From Bacteroides_E sp964522975 (GTDB lineage: Bacteria; Bacteroidota; Bacteroidia; Bacteroidales; Bacteroidaceae), in NCBI GenBank assembly GCA_964522975.1, contig CAZFXK010000083.1:1-11157 (forward strand): a DNA stretch of 11,157 nt, written 5' to 3'. This document shows, in pieces, positions 1-9,600 of the stretch. The position numbers and the translations under genes were made by a program. Position 1 is the stretch's first letter. Every line of letters begins with the position of its first letter. The notes under the pieces were generated by a model. That model saw nothing but the letters and a program-made list of their open reading frames with translations. It was not told where the DNA came from and did no database searches.

Positions 1-1238
1 GGATGATTGCGATCTCTAAGAATAAAGTCTTTTAGATCTTGTTCATGCCACTCAGGAAAATAATGCGAATAATCAAATTTTGTTTTACGTTTACGCCAAA
101 CATCAAACACTTCGTTTTGTACAATAAAGCCCATTTCATCACACAAATCCAACAACTCTGGTGCAGGTGGATTGTGGGCAGTACGTATGCCGTTACATCC
201 CATCGCTTTCAATATTTCAAGTTGTCTTTCAATAGCTCTTGTATTTACAGCAGCTCCTAATGCTCCTAGATCATGATGCATACAGACACCCAGTATTTTT
301 AGAGGCTTTCCGTTTAAGAAGAAACCTTTATTGGCATCAAAGTTAAAGTAACGAATACCTACACTTGTGGTGTACTCATCAAGTAATTTATTGTTTTCCT
401 TAATTTGTGTAAGCACAGTATATAAATAGGGCGTTTCAATAGACCATAACTGAGGATTAGATACAGTTAATGACTGTGTTACAATGGTAGAAGTATCTTT
501 CCCTATAGAAAACGGAGCATGCTCTTGTACAACTATTTGTCCATTAGAATCGATTATAGAAGTATAAACCTCTCCATTCAATAACTCATTTTTGTTTCTT
601 ATGGTTGTATTAACTAACACTTCAGCTAAAGATTCAGACACTTTCGGCGTAGTAATATAAGTCCCCCATTGATCTACATGTGTAGAATTCACTTTTGTTA
701 ACCATACATTACGATAAATTCCGGAACCGGTATACCAACGAGAATTCGGTTGTGCAGAATTATCAACTTTTACAGCTATAATATTTTTTTGATCAAATCT
801 TAAATAAGGAGTCAGATCATAGCGAAACGAAATATATCCATTCGGTCGTTTACCTAAAAAATTACCATTAATCCATACGGAACTATTCATATATATACCA
901 TCAAAATCAATATAGAAGGTCTTTTCAGCGTTTAATTTCGAAACTTCAAAGGTTTTTCTATACCATCCTATTCCTCCCGGCAAAGCACCACCACCTGGTG
1001 TTGCGGGATTCACTACAGAAAAATCAGCCTCTATGCTCCAATCATGAGGAAGATTAAGTATTCGCCACAAAGAATCATCAAAATCGTCTTTTTCTGCATT
1101 TTCTACATCTCCTAGATGAAATCTCCAACCTTCAGTAAAATCAGCAACTTCTCTTACTGTAGTTGATGAAGAACATGAAAAGAGAAAGATCAAAAAAGAA
1201 AATAATAGATAATATTGAGTTTTCATATTTTTTTTCAT
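1..1238 (-). CDS. GH2 glycosidase, probable beta-galactosidase lipoprotein (3' part missing)
   Basis: This reading frame is open from an ATG at 1238 to the left edge: 412 whole codons plus two bases of a Pro codon. An in-frame ATG at 1226 is an equally possible start. A hydrophobic signal peptide ends in the lipobox LFSC (Cys22). A GH2 sugar-binding domain follows at about 30-184 (GWYRKTF, WINGNFLG, WYTGSGIYRNVWL), then a GH2 immunoglobulin-like domain at about 186-295, then the start of the TIM barrel (GVCMHHDLGALG at 317-328, IRTAHNPPAPELLDLCDEMGF at 351-371). The window ends in RDRNHP (408-413), the stretch that in this family leads directly into the Asn-Glu pair holding the acid/base. Both catalytic residues are therefore outside the window. 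Family knowledge favours removal of terminal beta-galactose, here probably from xyloglucan oligosaccharides, but beta-glucuronidase or another GH2 activity cannot be excluded. No acidic residues follow Cys22 (CSSSTT), which suggests a periplasm-facing protein. It is the last gene of the operon seen here. Confidence 0.93.
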   Translation of the reverse strand, partial: MKKNMKTQYYLLFSFLIFLFSCSSSTTVREVADFTEGWRFHLGDVENAEKDDFDDSLWRILNLPHDWSIEADFSVVNPATPGGGALPGGIGWYRKTFEVSKLNAEKTFYIDFDGIYMNSSVWINGNFLGKRPNGYISFRYDLTPYLRFDQKNIIAVKVDNSAQPNSRWYTGSGIYRNVWLTKVNSTHVDQWGTYITTPKVSESLAEVLVNTTIRNKNELLNGEVYTSIIDSNGQIVVQEHAPFSIGKDTSTIVTQSLTVSNPQLWSIETPYLYTVLTQIKENNKLLDEYTTSVGIRYFNFDANKGFFLNGKPLKILGVCMHHDLGALGAAVNTRAIERQLEILKAMGCNGIRTAHNPPAPELLDLCDEMGFIVQNEVFDVWRKRKTKFDYSHYFPEWHEQDLKDFILRDRNH

Positions 1239-1255
1239 TATAAGATATCTATTTA

Positions 1256-1283
1256 TAAGGGCCGGAAGTTCTTCCGGCCCTTA
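1256..1283 (-). other. Perfect GC-rich intergenic hairpin between GH5 and GH2 genes
   Basis: Bases 1256-1268 are exactly complementary to 1271-1283, giving a stem of up to 13 bp around GGGCCGGAAG; sterically, a loop of about four bases closes it. It lies 34 bases after the GH5 stop and 17 bases before the GH2 start, and is far richer in GC than its surroundings. In the direction of transcription the stem is followed by UAAAUAGAUAUC, not a run of U, so it does not look like a complete intrinsic terminator. It may be a leaky terminator, or a barrier that protects the upstream message from 3' exonucleases. The structure is certain as a repeat; its role is inferred. Confidence 0.75.
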
Positions 1284-1317
1284 CCTAAGAATTAATATAT
1301 CAAAGTGATAAGAACTT

Positions 1318-3024
1318 TTAAAGCTCTCCATCAATGATAGACTGTATAGCATCTGCGTATACTTGTTCCCCAGTTGAACGATTAAACAAACCAGAACCTT
1401 TATCCCCTGTATGTCCACTATCCCAATAAATCGGCACAACACCATTTTCTATAGCAGTTTTGGTTATGTAATTTAAATAGTAATTACGAGATTTTATATG
1501 ATTCGCGTAATCTGATACACCTAATGAGGCTCTTAACATAACACAATACTCCCCTAACAGTACAGGAATTCCTTTATCGACAAAGTTTGTTTTCAGTTTT
1601 TCGAACTGTTCATCAACCCAATCTTCTTGTCCCCAAGCAACTGTGCCTGTGCCTGTAAAATCTTTACCCCAAAGAAATACAGAGTTATCTTCCCTCAAAC
1701 AAAATTCATAAGGATCATAATAATGAACTTCTACCATTACACGATTTGCAACATTATCTGTAGGCATTTTCATATATTTAATCGCATAATCAATATTTGT
1801 ATTATAAGATTGTACTATTAAGTTACGCCAAGTATTTTTACCTCCTGTAGAACGTACAGCATCAACAAATGTCTGATTATAGGATAACTGCACACTAATA
1901 TTCTCACTTGTTGGTTCAGTATATCCTGCATGCACTTCATTAGTTCCTGCAAAAAGAAGATGTTCATCATAATCGCGAAAACAAACAGCTATTTGTTCCC
2001 ATAATGCTCTTTGTTTTTTATTGACCTCGTCTTTCTTTTCATCTGTGGGGTTTTCTTCAAGCCAACCACCATCCCAATGTATGTTGATGATAGCATACAT
2101 ATCATTACTTACACAGTAATCTACAACCTCTTTAACACGAACTAATCGAGCATTTTGTATTTTATAAGTAGATTCATCTTCTATATATGCATTCCATGCG
2201 CAAGGAATTCGTATAGTATTGAATCCTGCGGCTTTTACAGCATCTATTAATGTTTTAGTTGCAGCAGGATTTCCCCACATCGTTTCACTAGCAGTAGTTC
2301 CATCAGTAGCTTCTAGAGTATTCCCCAGATTCCAACCTAACTTCATTTTCTTTGCTAAAGCTGTTACATCACTTTCCATACCTGCTTTATCGGGCTCTAT
2401 ATATAAATTAGCAGCAGCCTGACGAATTGTAACAGTCTCAGATAAATCGCCTATATTAAATGTTATAGAACCATTCCTTTCGAAAATATTATTATTCTGA
2501 TTAATTATGAATACTACTGATAAATCAGAGATCGATTTAGTATCGGTTGATTCCAAAATCCAATCTCCATCTATTTCCATTTCGTAAGAACCTGATGTTT
2601 GTAAGTTAATAGTAATCTCTTCACCCTCAGCTTTTACATCAAACTCTCTTGTTTCTAAAACAAGTTGGTCTGTCTGTTGTTGCTTTACATCTATTGTCTT
2701 CTTAAAATCATTATTATTTGTTTCAACAGTAAGTACAGCATTTCTCACATCTGTCGTTGTATTCTCTTTTACCGAAACAACAATCTTAATAGTACCTATT
2801 TCCTCTCCAGAACTTGGTTCTACGGTACACCATGTTTCGGAGCTTGCAATAGTCCATTTTAGATTTGTTTTGATATGAAAGAACGCAGTACTCTCGTCTT
2901 TAGGAACAACTATTTCATCCTTAGAAACAATCAATTCCGGAGTAAAAGAGTCCTCATCAGAACAAGCATATCCAGACAAAATCAAACATATACTCATTAG
3001 TGAAATTTGAATATATTTTTTCAT
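1318..3024 (-). CDS. BACON-BACON-GH5 endo-beta-glucanase lipoprotein, probable endo-xyloglucanase (GH5_4-like)
   Basis: This 568-residue secreted lipoprotein probably cuts the beta-1,4-glucan backbone at the cell surface. Translation is placed at the ATG at 3024, which begins a clean signal peptide (MKKYIQISLM); the frame extends to a TTG at 3048, but that adds eight residues before it. The lipid-carrying residue is probably Cys21, followed by SDED, an acidic signature typical of surface-exported Bacteroidota lipoproteins. Two BACON domains follow at about 29-117 and 120-204 (the second ends VTIRQAA), then a GH5 barrel at about 220-568. Visible GH5 residues are Arg272 (TIR), His316 (NIHWD), acid/base Glu363 (AGTNEVH), His434/Tyr435 (VHYYDP), nucleophile Glu492 (LLGEY) and Trp534 (IYWDSG). 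The GWNLGNTLEA opening and VHYYDP fit subfamily GH5_4, which includes the BACON-bearing xyloglucanase BoGH5A. Xyloglucan is the favoured substrate; mixed-linkage glucan or glucomannan are alternatives. It follows the glycan-binding protein gene after 71 bases. Confidence 0.93.
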   Translation of the reverse strand: MKKYIQISLMSICLILSGYACSDEDSFTPELIVSKDEIVVPKDESTAFFHIKTNLKWTIASSETWCTVEPSSGEEIGTIKIVVSVKENTTTDVRNAVLTVETNNNDFKKTIDVKQQQTDQLVLETREFDVKAEGEEITINLQTSGSYEMEIDGDWILESTDTKSISDLSVVFIINQNNNIFERNGSITFNIGDLSETVTIRQAAANLYIEPDKAGMESDVTALAKKMKLGWNLGNTLEATDGTTASETMWGNPAATKTLIDAVKAAGFNTIRIPCAWNAYIEDESTYKIQNARLVRVKEVVDYCVSNDMYAIINIHWDGGWLEENPTDEKKDEVNKKQRALWEQIAVCFRDYDEHLLFAGTNEVHAGYTEPTSENISVQLSYNQTFVDAVRSTGGKNTWRNLIVQSYNTNIDYAIKYMKMPTDNVANRVMVEVHYYDPYEFCLREDNSVFLWGKDFTGTGTVAWGQEDWVDEQFEKLKTNFVDKGIPVLLGEYCVMLRASLGVSDYANHIKSRNYYLNYITKTAIENGVVPIYWDSGHTGDKGSGLFNRSTGEQVYADAIQSIIDGEL

Positions 3025-3095
3025 ATAATGAATTATATTATGAAACAAGTTATACTTTAATTATATAAGTCTTTAAACTTCTCTAGTAAGAACTC

Positions 3096-4979
3096 TTATT
3101 TTATTATTATCTCCTTAAGCATAACAGTCACCGTATCCAAATCTTCCACCTCTTTAGCCAAGCCTTCAACATCAATAGCAAATACCATAAGACCATCAGC
3201 TTCTTTAGATTCAGGTGAACACCAAACAGTATATGTTCCATTCCCAGAAACAGTAGTATCTCCCGATCCACCACCCCAATATTGTGCAGACCAATCCGCA
3301 TCTGCGAAAGAAATAGCAGCTGAGTAATTACCCACTGCTCCCTCCTTTAACACAATCCCATCAAGTGAAAAAGTAACGGAGATACTTTTATCAAAAATAA
3401 AATCAGAGGTGTTAACAGGAGGATTTGGAGCAGTACTTCCATATTCATTATATATTTCTATTCTCAAATTCCCGTTATCTTCAAGATCGCCAAACACTAT
3501 TTTGGAATTATCAAAAGTAATACTTGTTCCCTCCTCTTCACTTGATGAAGAAGTCGCTAGCTCAAAATGATAAACCATATAATCAGCATTCGTATCAGAA
3601 CGCTTGCCTAACCATAAACCTGATAGTTCTCCTGACTCATTCGTTTCAGAACGGATTATGCGTAAAGCTTTATCTTTTGTAGTTGTCAAATTTTGTGAAC
3701 CGGAAATAACAAAATTAATGTCCTGATTAAAAATTATATTATTACTAGCATCAATTCTATATGTCCCTTTAATTTCCTCGGTTATCCCAGTTGTAAACAC
3801 ATAATTACCTGTTTTTTCTTCCGTCTTTGTCATTGTTAATGAAATATTTCTTATCATATCTTCATCATAATCGTATCCTGAAACCAAATAATCGGCAGGA
3901 GAATTCAAATTATTCAAAAACGAACCATCTAGACCAGTCCAATTGTATGGATTATTAACAGATAATTGCCATTTTTTAGTAAAAGTAGACGTTAAATCAT
4001 CATTAGCATTGCCATTATATGGAGGCTCAGGCTCACCTGCTACCCAATTAGTTTTATAACCTTCTGAAATATAATTAAAACAAGTACCTGATGGAACAAC
4101 CATTATTTGTAAAAAATCCTCCGAGAGATACAAAATATTGAATCCGGTAGCATTTTTCACTTCATCAGTTCTTTCAACAACATGAAGTGGATAAGCATCA
4201 GTAAAACTAATCGTATGATCTTCTGTATTAAGCATATAAGTACCTTGGAAAGAACCTAATCCATAAGCTTCTTGGTTAACTGCTACATTAGCTCCATTTT
4301 TTAGATCAAATGTCATTGTTCCAAAATCAGCCACAGCACACATCCATTGATTTCCTTCCCAATCTGCCAACCAATACCATAAGGCATTACCATCATCTCC
4401 TGCTAAAGGAGTGATTGCTTTTTTCCAATCCCAGACATCAGCATCAAGATAATTCTCTCCTGAAGCAGTATGCAATGCATCCCAATTATAGGTTTCAGTG
4501 AAAAAATACATTGGACTATTAAAACGGCGGCTCACGGCATCTGCATCTAAATCTAGAAACCAAGTTTTAGAATCACCAACTCCTCCGGATAGCATTGTCC
4601 AAAGTTCATCATTCACAAAGTCGGCATAGAATTCATCCACATTGAAAAAAACAGGCTCACCATACACTATACCAGCTCTCGTTTCAACTCCAAATATAAC
4701 CTCATAAGTACCAGGGAAAGGCATATTTAACGTTACCTTTTGTTTTTGACTACGTCCTTGTGGATGTTCCCAAAGAGGAATATACTCATTACCCATTAAA
4801 CTTGTGAGATAAATGATATTTGGATTTGTAGCGTCATGTTCAATTTTGAAAGCTATTCCTTCTACTAAATCCTCAACTTTTACACTCTCTTTCCCCAAAC
4901 TATACTCATCTGGAGAGCAAGAAAAAAACATCACAGCAAAAAGAGAAAATAATGTGATTATATTATATCTATTTTTCAT
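3096..4979 (-). CDS. Multidomain surface glycan-binding lipoprotein in SusE/F position
   Basis: This 627-residue lipoprotein has no catalytic motif that I recognise and sits where PULs usually encode a SusE/F-like or SGBP-B-type binding protein. The start is the ATG at 4979, which opens a signal peptide ending in the lipobox MFFSC (Cys21); a TTG at 5006 in the same frame would overlap the SusD stop codon and lengthen the signal unnaturally. SPDE follows Cys21, suggesting surface export. An N-terminal Ig/PKD-like beta domain spans about 36-115. A tryptophan-rich region follows at about 124-312 (WTML, WDWKKAI, WYWLADWEGNQW). A second, similar module lies at about 333-472 (KKWQLSVNNPYNW). After a Ser/Glu linker (475-485), a C-terminal beta-rich domain at about 486-627 (LRIEIYNEYG, WSAQYWGGGSG) looks like a carbohydrate-binding module. 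Exposed aromatic residues suit glycan capture. Function is inferred mainly from position and composition; the ligand is probably the polysaccharide cut by the neighbouring GH5 enzyme. It lies 20 bases after the SusD-like gene. Confidence 0.85.
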   Translation of the reverse strand: MKNRYNIITLFSLFAVMFFSCSPDEYSLGKESVKVEDLVEGIAFKIEHDATNPNIIYLTSLMGNEYIPLWEHPQGRSQKQKVTLNMPFPGTYEVIFGVETRAGIVYGEPVFFNVDEFYADFVNDELWTMLSGGVGDSKTWFLDLDADAVSRRFNSPMYFFTETYNWDALHTASGENYLDADVWDWKKAITPLAGDDGNALWYWLADWEGNQWMCAVADFGTMTFDLKNGANVAVNQEAYGLGSFQGTYMLNTEDHTISFTDAYPLHVVERTDEVKNATGFNILYLSEDFLQIMVVPSGTCFNYISEGYKTNWVAGEPEPPYNGNANDDLTSTFTKKWQLSVNNPYNWTGLDGSFLNNLNSPADYLVSGYDYDEDMIRNISLTMTKTEEKTGNYVFTTGITEEIKGTYRIDASNNIIFNQDINFVISGSQNLTTTKDKALRIIRSETNESGELSGLWLGKRSDTNADYMVYHFELATSSSSEEEGTSITFDNSKIVFGDLEDNGNLRIEIYNEYGSTAPNPPVNTSDFIFDKSISVTFSLDGIVLKEGAVGNYSAAISFADADWSAQYWGGGSGDTTVSGNGTYTVWCSPESKEADGLMVFAIDVEGLAKEVEDLDTVTVMLKEIIIK

Positions 4980-4999
4980 AATTACTATTTTTATGTTTA

Positions 5000-6619
5000 T
5001 TACCAACCTGGATTTTGAACAAGAACCCCTTTGGATAATGTTATCTGTGTATTAGGAATTTGCATAAATCCTCTTGTTTTCTTTATGTTATCAGCACTAA
5101 TTACTATTTGATCTTCCGCATTTCCACTCAACACCTTTTGTGTTTGAGCAATAGTATTAGCTGCTACATCAATACCTTGACGAAGTAAGTCCCAATAACG
5201 GATACCCTCAAAAGCAAACTCAAAACGACGCTCTTCCATAATGTTTTCCAATGTTGCACTTTTAGAGTTAAGTCCTGCACGTTGACGCACTCGATCAAAA
5301 TAGGTTTGTGCATTATTTGAACCCAGTTCTGCTGCCATTAAAAGAACATCTGCATAACGAATAATAATATAATCCTGATCTTGAGACATTTGGAAATCCA
5401 TATCACCACCCGTATCCGACGTTCCATCCGGAAAAGCTGTAGGTGTATATTTCTTAACGGCATAACCCGTATATTCTCTTTGATCTTTTATATCAAAAAC
5501 TTCATTTATACCTTCTTTTACAATATCAATTATTGATGCCGTCTTTCTCTTATCATTATTTGAAAAAACATTCACTAATTTTGGATTTACAGTACAAGCT
5601 CCCCATCCTTTACCATATGGAGACCAATTTGTATTACGTAACCCCATCATTACTAACCAACGATTTCCATCTACCATACCGTCATAATTAGATGTATTAT
5701 TGAACTTTTGAGCAAAAACTACTTCAATATTACCCTCTCCTGCGTAGCCGGATTTATCCAATGTATTCTTTTCTTCATTAGGTATATAGCTAGATGCCGG
5801 CCACAATGACTTAAAATTCTCAACTAAATCATATTCCTGACTATCAATAATATCTTCTAGCCCTGCCAATACTTCAGCTTTTGTTATATCAAGATTATCT
5901 TTACCATAGTATCCTGTGTAGAACAAGTAGACTCTTGCGAGTAAAGCTTTCGCTGCAAATGGAGTAACACGCCCATCATTTTCCTCCGCCTCTGCTTTTG
6001 GATAAGTATTAGCAGGAATATTATTTGTTGCAAATTTTAGATCTTCAACAATTAACTTATATGTATCTTCAGGATCTGCTTGTGAAACATTCTCTGTTGT
6101 TACTCCTGTTAATAGAGGTACACGCTCAAATAGGCGAGCAAGATCAAAATACATTAAAGCACGAAGAAAACGAGTTTCTCCAGCAATACGATTTATCACA
6201 CTTGTATATTCTTCTCCCCAATCAACTTCTTCCATTTTTTGCAACAATTTATTACATCGAAAAATACCTGCATAATAACTTGTCCATGTCTGATTAAAAA
6301 TATTATTATCAGAAGGAGATTGTGAAATATCAAAACGGTCTATTACTTGATAATTACGAGCATCAGTATTACCAGTCCCACCGAAACAATCATCCGAAAG
6401 CATTTCTGAAGTGAGATAAAAGGATACTCCTCCATCAGAAGTTGTTCTTTGATATCCATCATAACAGCCAACAAGAGCCATTTCCATATCTTCTAGAGTC
6501 TTATAAAAATTGTTTTCATTCAAATTTGTCATAGACTCTGTGTCAAGGAAACTATCAGAACATGAAGATAGTCCCAGACCTATAGTTATTACTATTAATA
6601 TATATTTAAACTTATTCAT
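5000..6619 (-). CDS. SusD-like outer-membrane glycan-binding lipoprotein
   Basis: This 539-residue protein is a typical SusD/RagB family member, which forms the lid over the SusC channel and binds glycan at the cell surface. The signal peptide ends in LSSC (Cys20), followed by SDSFLDTES, the usual SusD beginning. The SusD-like N-terminal region (NNFYKT, ALVGCYDGYQ) leads to the helical signature around ETRFLRALMYFDLARLFERVPLL (148-170). The C-terminal SusD/RagB region holds IIIRYADVLLMAAEL (418-432), FDRVRQRAGL (441-450) and EERRFEFAFEGIRYWDLLRQG (462-482). It ends in the common NPGW. Length is normal and no residue block looks missing. It starts 20 bases after the SusC stop and is followed after 20 bases by the binding-protein gene, so the three are surely co-transcribed. 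Its ligand is not readable from sequence; the enzyme context suggests xyloglucan. Confidence 0.97.
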   Translation of the reverse strand: MNKFKYILIVITIGLGLSSCSDSFLDTESMTNLNENNFYKTLEDMEMALVGCYDGYQRTTSDGGVSFYLTSEMLSDDCFGGTGNTDARNYQVIDRFDISQSPSDNNIFNQTWTSYYAGIFRCNKLLQKMEEVDWGEEYTSVINRIAGETRFLRALMYFDLARLFERVPLLTGVTTENVSQADPEDTYKLIVEDLKFATNNIPANTYPKAEAEENDGRVTPFAAKALLARVYLFYTGYYGKDNLDITKAEVLAGLEDIIDSQEYDLVENFKSLWPASSYIPNEEKNTLDKSGYAGEGNIEVVFAQKFNNTSNYDGMVDGNRWLVMMGLRNTNWSPYGKGWGACTVNPKLVNVFSNNDKRKTASIIDIVKEGINEVFDIKDQREYTGYAVKKYTPTAFPDGTSDTGGDMDFQMSQDQDYIIIRYADVLLMAAELGSNNAQTYFDRVRQRAGLNSKSATLENIMEERRFEFAFEGIRYWDLLRQGIDVAANTIAQTQKVLSGNAEDQIVISADNIKKTRGFMQIPNTQITLSKGVLVQNPGW

Positions 6620-6639
6620 AGTTTATTTCTAGTTAATGA

Positions 6640-9600
6640 TTAAAATTTAAGATTTACACCAAACAAATAAGTTCTTGGACGAGGATAATATCCTAAATCA
6701 ATACCTGACACCCAAGATGAAGTTCCATAACCTATTTCAGGATCCATCCCATTATATTTTGTAAATGTAAAAGCATTCTGCACTGAGGCATAAAGACGGC
6801 ATTGACTGATATATTTCCAATTAATAAGCTTGGAAAAATCGTATCCTATTGTAATATTATTAATACGAAGAAAATCCCCATCATGAATATATAAATCAGA
6901 AAATTGCCAGTTTATATTGGTTTCTGTTACACGGGGAATTTTATTAGAAGTTCCTTGTCCTGTCCAACGATTAAGGATTTCGGTTGTATAGTTCGCTTGT
7001 TTATTTGTATGATTTCGGTAAGATTGTACTATTTTATTACCAACAACACCATTTGCATTCAAATTAAAATCAAATCCTTCATATTCAAACCCTAGATTAA
7101 AACCAAAAGTAAAATCGGGCATACCATTACCCAAATCTGTTTTATCATTTGCATCAATCTTACCATCCCTATTTAAATCAACATACTTCACATCCCCTGG
7201 TTTTAGATCAGCTTGTAAAATTCCATTTCCAGCTGTTGTCCAAGCATCAATTTCCTCTTGATTTTGGAAAATCCCAGTAGTTTTATATCCCCAAAAATAA
7301 CCTATTGCATGTCCATTCTCCGCACGATAAAACTCATCAGAATTATCATATAACATATTAACATCTCCGTGAATAATACCATCTTCAGTTGGGATCTTTC
7401 CTACTTTATTCTTATTATAAGCTCCATTTACACCTAAATTATAATTAAACTTTCCAATATTATCTCTCCACGTCAAACCTAATTCGATACCTGTATTCTT
7501 TACATCACCGCCATTAATATATGGAGGATTTGTTCCTGCTGTAGCTAAAATAGGTGCTACCACTAGCCAATCTTTAGTCTTTTTTATATAAAAATCAGTA
7601 TTAAATCCTAACCTACTTCTAAACAAATAGGCATCAAATCCAATATTTAACTGCTCAGAGGTTTCCCATTTTATAGTTTCGTTCGACAAACGGCTCGGAT
7701 AAGCACCCGGCACATTCGTCTTATTCGTTCCAAAATTGTAATAAGCGGCAGGATTATCACCAGTATAGCCTGTAGAGGCATTTATTGGTGCAGTATATTG
7801 ATCGTCACTAATATTTTGGTTACCTACTTGACCCCAACTTAAGCGTAGCTTCAAAAAATCTAATATATTTCCATTTACAATGTTTTGCATAAAGTCTTCA
7901 TTAGTAATGACCCAACCTGCAGAAAATGAAGGAAAATAGCCCCATCTGTGACCTTTAGCAAATTTGGAAGAACCATCAGCACGCAATGTGGCATTAAACA
8001 TATACTTTTCTTTATAGTTATATCCAATACGCCCAAAATAAGACATACGACGATATTGATGTTCTGGCCCACCACCTACTCCTCTTGTTTCCACAACATT
8101 ACCATCATCGTCAAGATGAGCTTGTCCTGTTGTATTGTCTAAATAGGCATGAGAAAAATCATTAAACTGAGATAATAAATTCCAGTTTGATGCATTTAAA
8201 TATGTGCCCTGATAACGAACAGCCTCCATACCTATTAAGGCATTAAACATATGATCTTCATTTAGAATAAAATCGTAGCCTACTGTATTAGTCCAAGTCA
8301 ACGTATGCCCTTTACTCATATTCTGAGAAGTTGTAGTATGATCTTTGTTATAATCGTAAACTGAGAACTGATAAAAGGGAGTATAATCACGATACTCTGA
8401 AGCATAATAATCAAGACCAAAGACAGACCTGAATTTTAAGTTTTTTATAGGCTCTAATTCTACATAAATATCAGCCAATAATTTTTGAGAATCATTTTTA
8501 TTATTTGAATTATTCATCATCAATCCATAAGGATTACCATCACCGGTATACCAAGGAGAATTACTTGTGTCGTTATAAGGACTATCGTATACATTATTAT
8601 CACTATAAACAGGAGATAAAGGGGAAGTTATGAAAGCACGACGCAATGTATTATTATATTGGTCTCCCACACTTACGCCTTTATTTTTTATATAGTTGAA
8701 ATTTAGATGTTGCCCCACTTTCAATACATCTTTATATAATTTATGCTCTGTATTAATACGAAATCCATAACGCTGATAATCTGATACTTCTTTTCCTCCA
8801 ACAATACCTTCTTGACTCGTATAATTTAAGGATAAGGCATAAACAGAAGATTCACTTCCTCCACTTATGTTTAATGAGTAATTTTCCGTTTTAGCATTAT
8901 CTTTAAACATCTGATTAATCCAATTTGTATCAGCAAGGCCTTCCATTGATCCAAAATCAATAATGGATGAGCCGGAATTTAATGCCTGTTCATTCATTAT
9001 TGCCATATACTCATTAGCATTCAAGAGATTAACTTTTCGGGCAACATTTTGTATTCCGTAATAAGCATCAAAAGAAACCTGACTTTTACCTTTAGAACCT
9101 TGTTTAGTTGTAACTAAGATAACTCCATTAGCGGCTTGGGCTCCATAAATTGCAGCTGAAGCAGCATCTTTCAAAACATCAATTGATTGAATATCAGCAG
9201 CATTTAGCACACTAATATCACCCTCAATACCATCAATAATATAAAGAGGGCCGGAATTTCCTATTGTCCCAAGACCCCTAACCGTAACTTTCATATCAGC
9301 ACCAGGCTGCCCTGAAGTTGAAGAAATTTGCACACCCGGCGTTTGGCCTTGAAGAGCTTGAAGTGGATTTGTAGTGTTCAATTTAGCCAATTCATCTCCT
9401 TTGACTTGTGCCGTAGCACCTGTACTAAGTTTCTTTTTTTGAACTCCATAACCTATAGCAACAACTTCATTAAGTAAAAAAGAACTCTCTTCTAACTCCA
9501 CATTAATAGTTGATTGCCCATTTACATTTATTATTTGCGGTTCATAACCAACATAACTAATTTCGAGTATAGAATTAGAGTTTACTGAAATAGTATAAAC

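Noticed and set aside
39..260. Plus-strand frame of 73 codons at the left end
   Set aside because: It is antisense to the GH2 barrel region, which has clear family motifs there; no evidence of a real gene.
3025..3048. Upstream extension of the GH5 reading frame to a TTG codon at 3048
   Set aside because: The TTG start would add eight residues ahead of an otherwise normal lipoprotein signal peptide beginning at the ATG at 3024, so the ATG is preferred.
3083..3098. Similar AGTTCTTA sequences just after the stop codons of the binding-protein and GH5 genes (also near 1309-1320)
   Set aside because: The match is only about eight bases in AT-rich DNA, the pairing potential is weak, and the motif is absent after the other stops in the window. 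Chance is the simplest explanation.
4980..5006. Start of the binding-protein gene at a TTG at 5006, overlapping the SusD stop
   Set aside because: The ATG at 4979 gives a standard lipoprotein signal (MKNRYNIITLF up to FFSC). The apparent overlap comes only from the alternative TTG.
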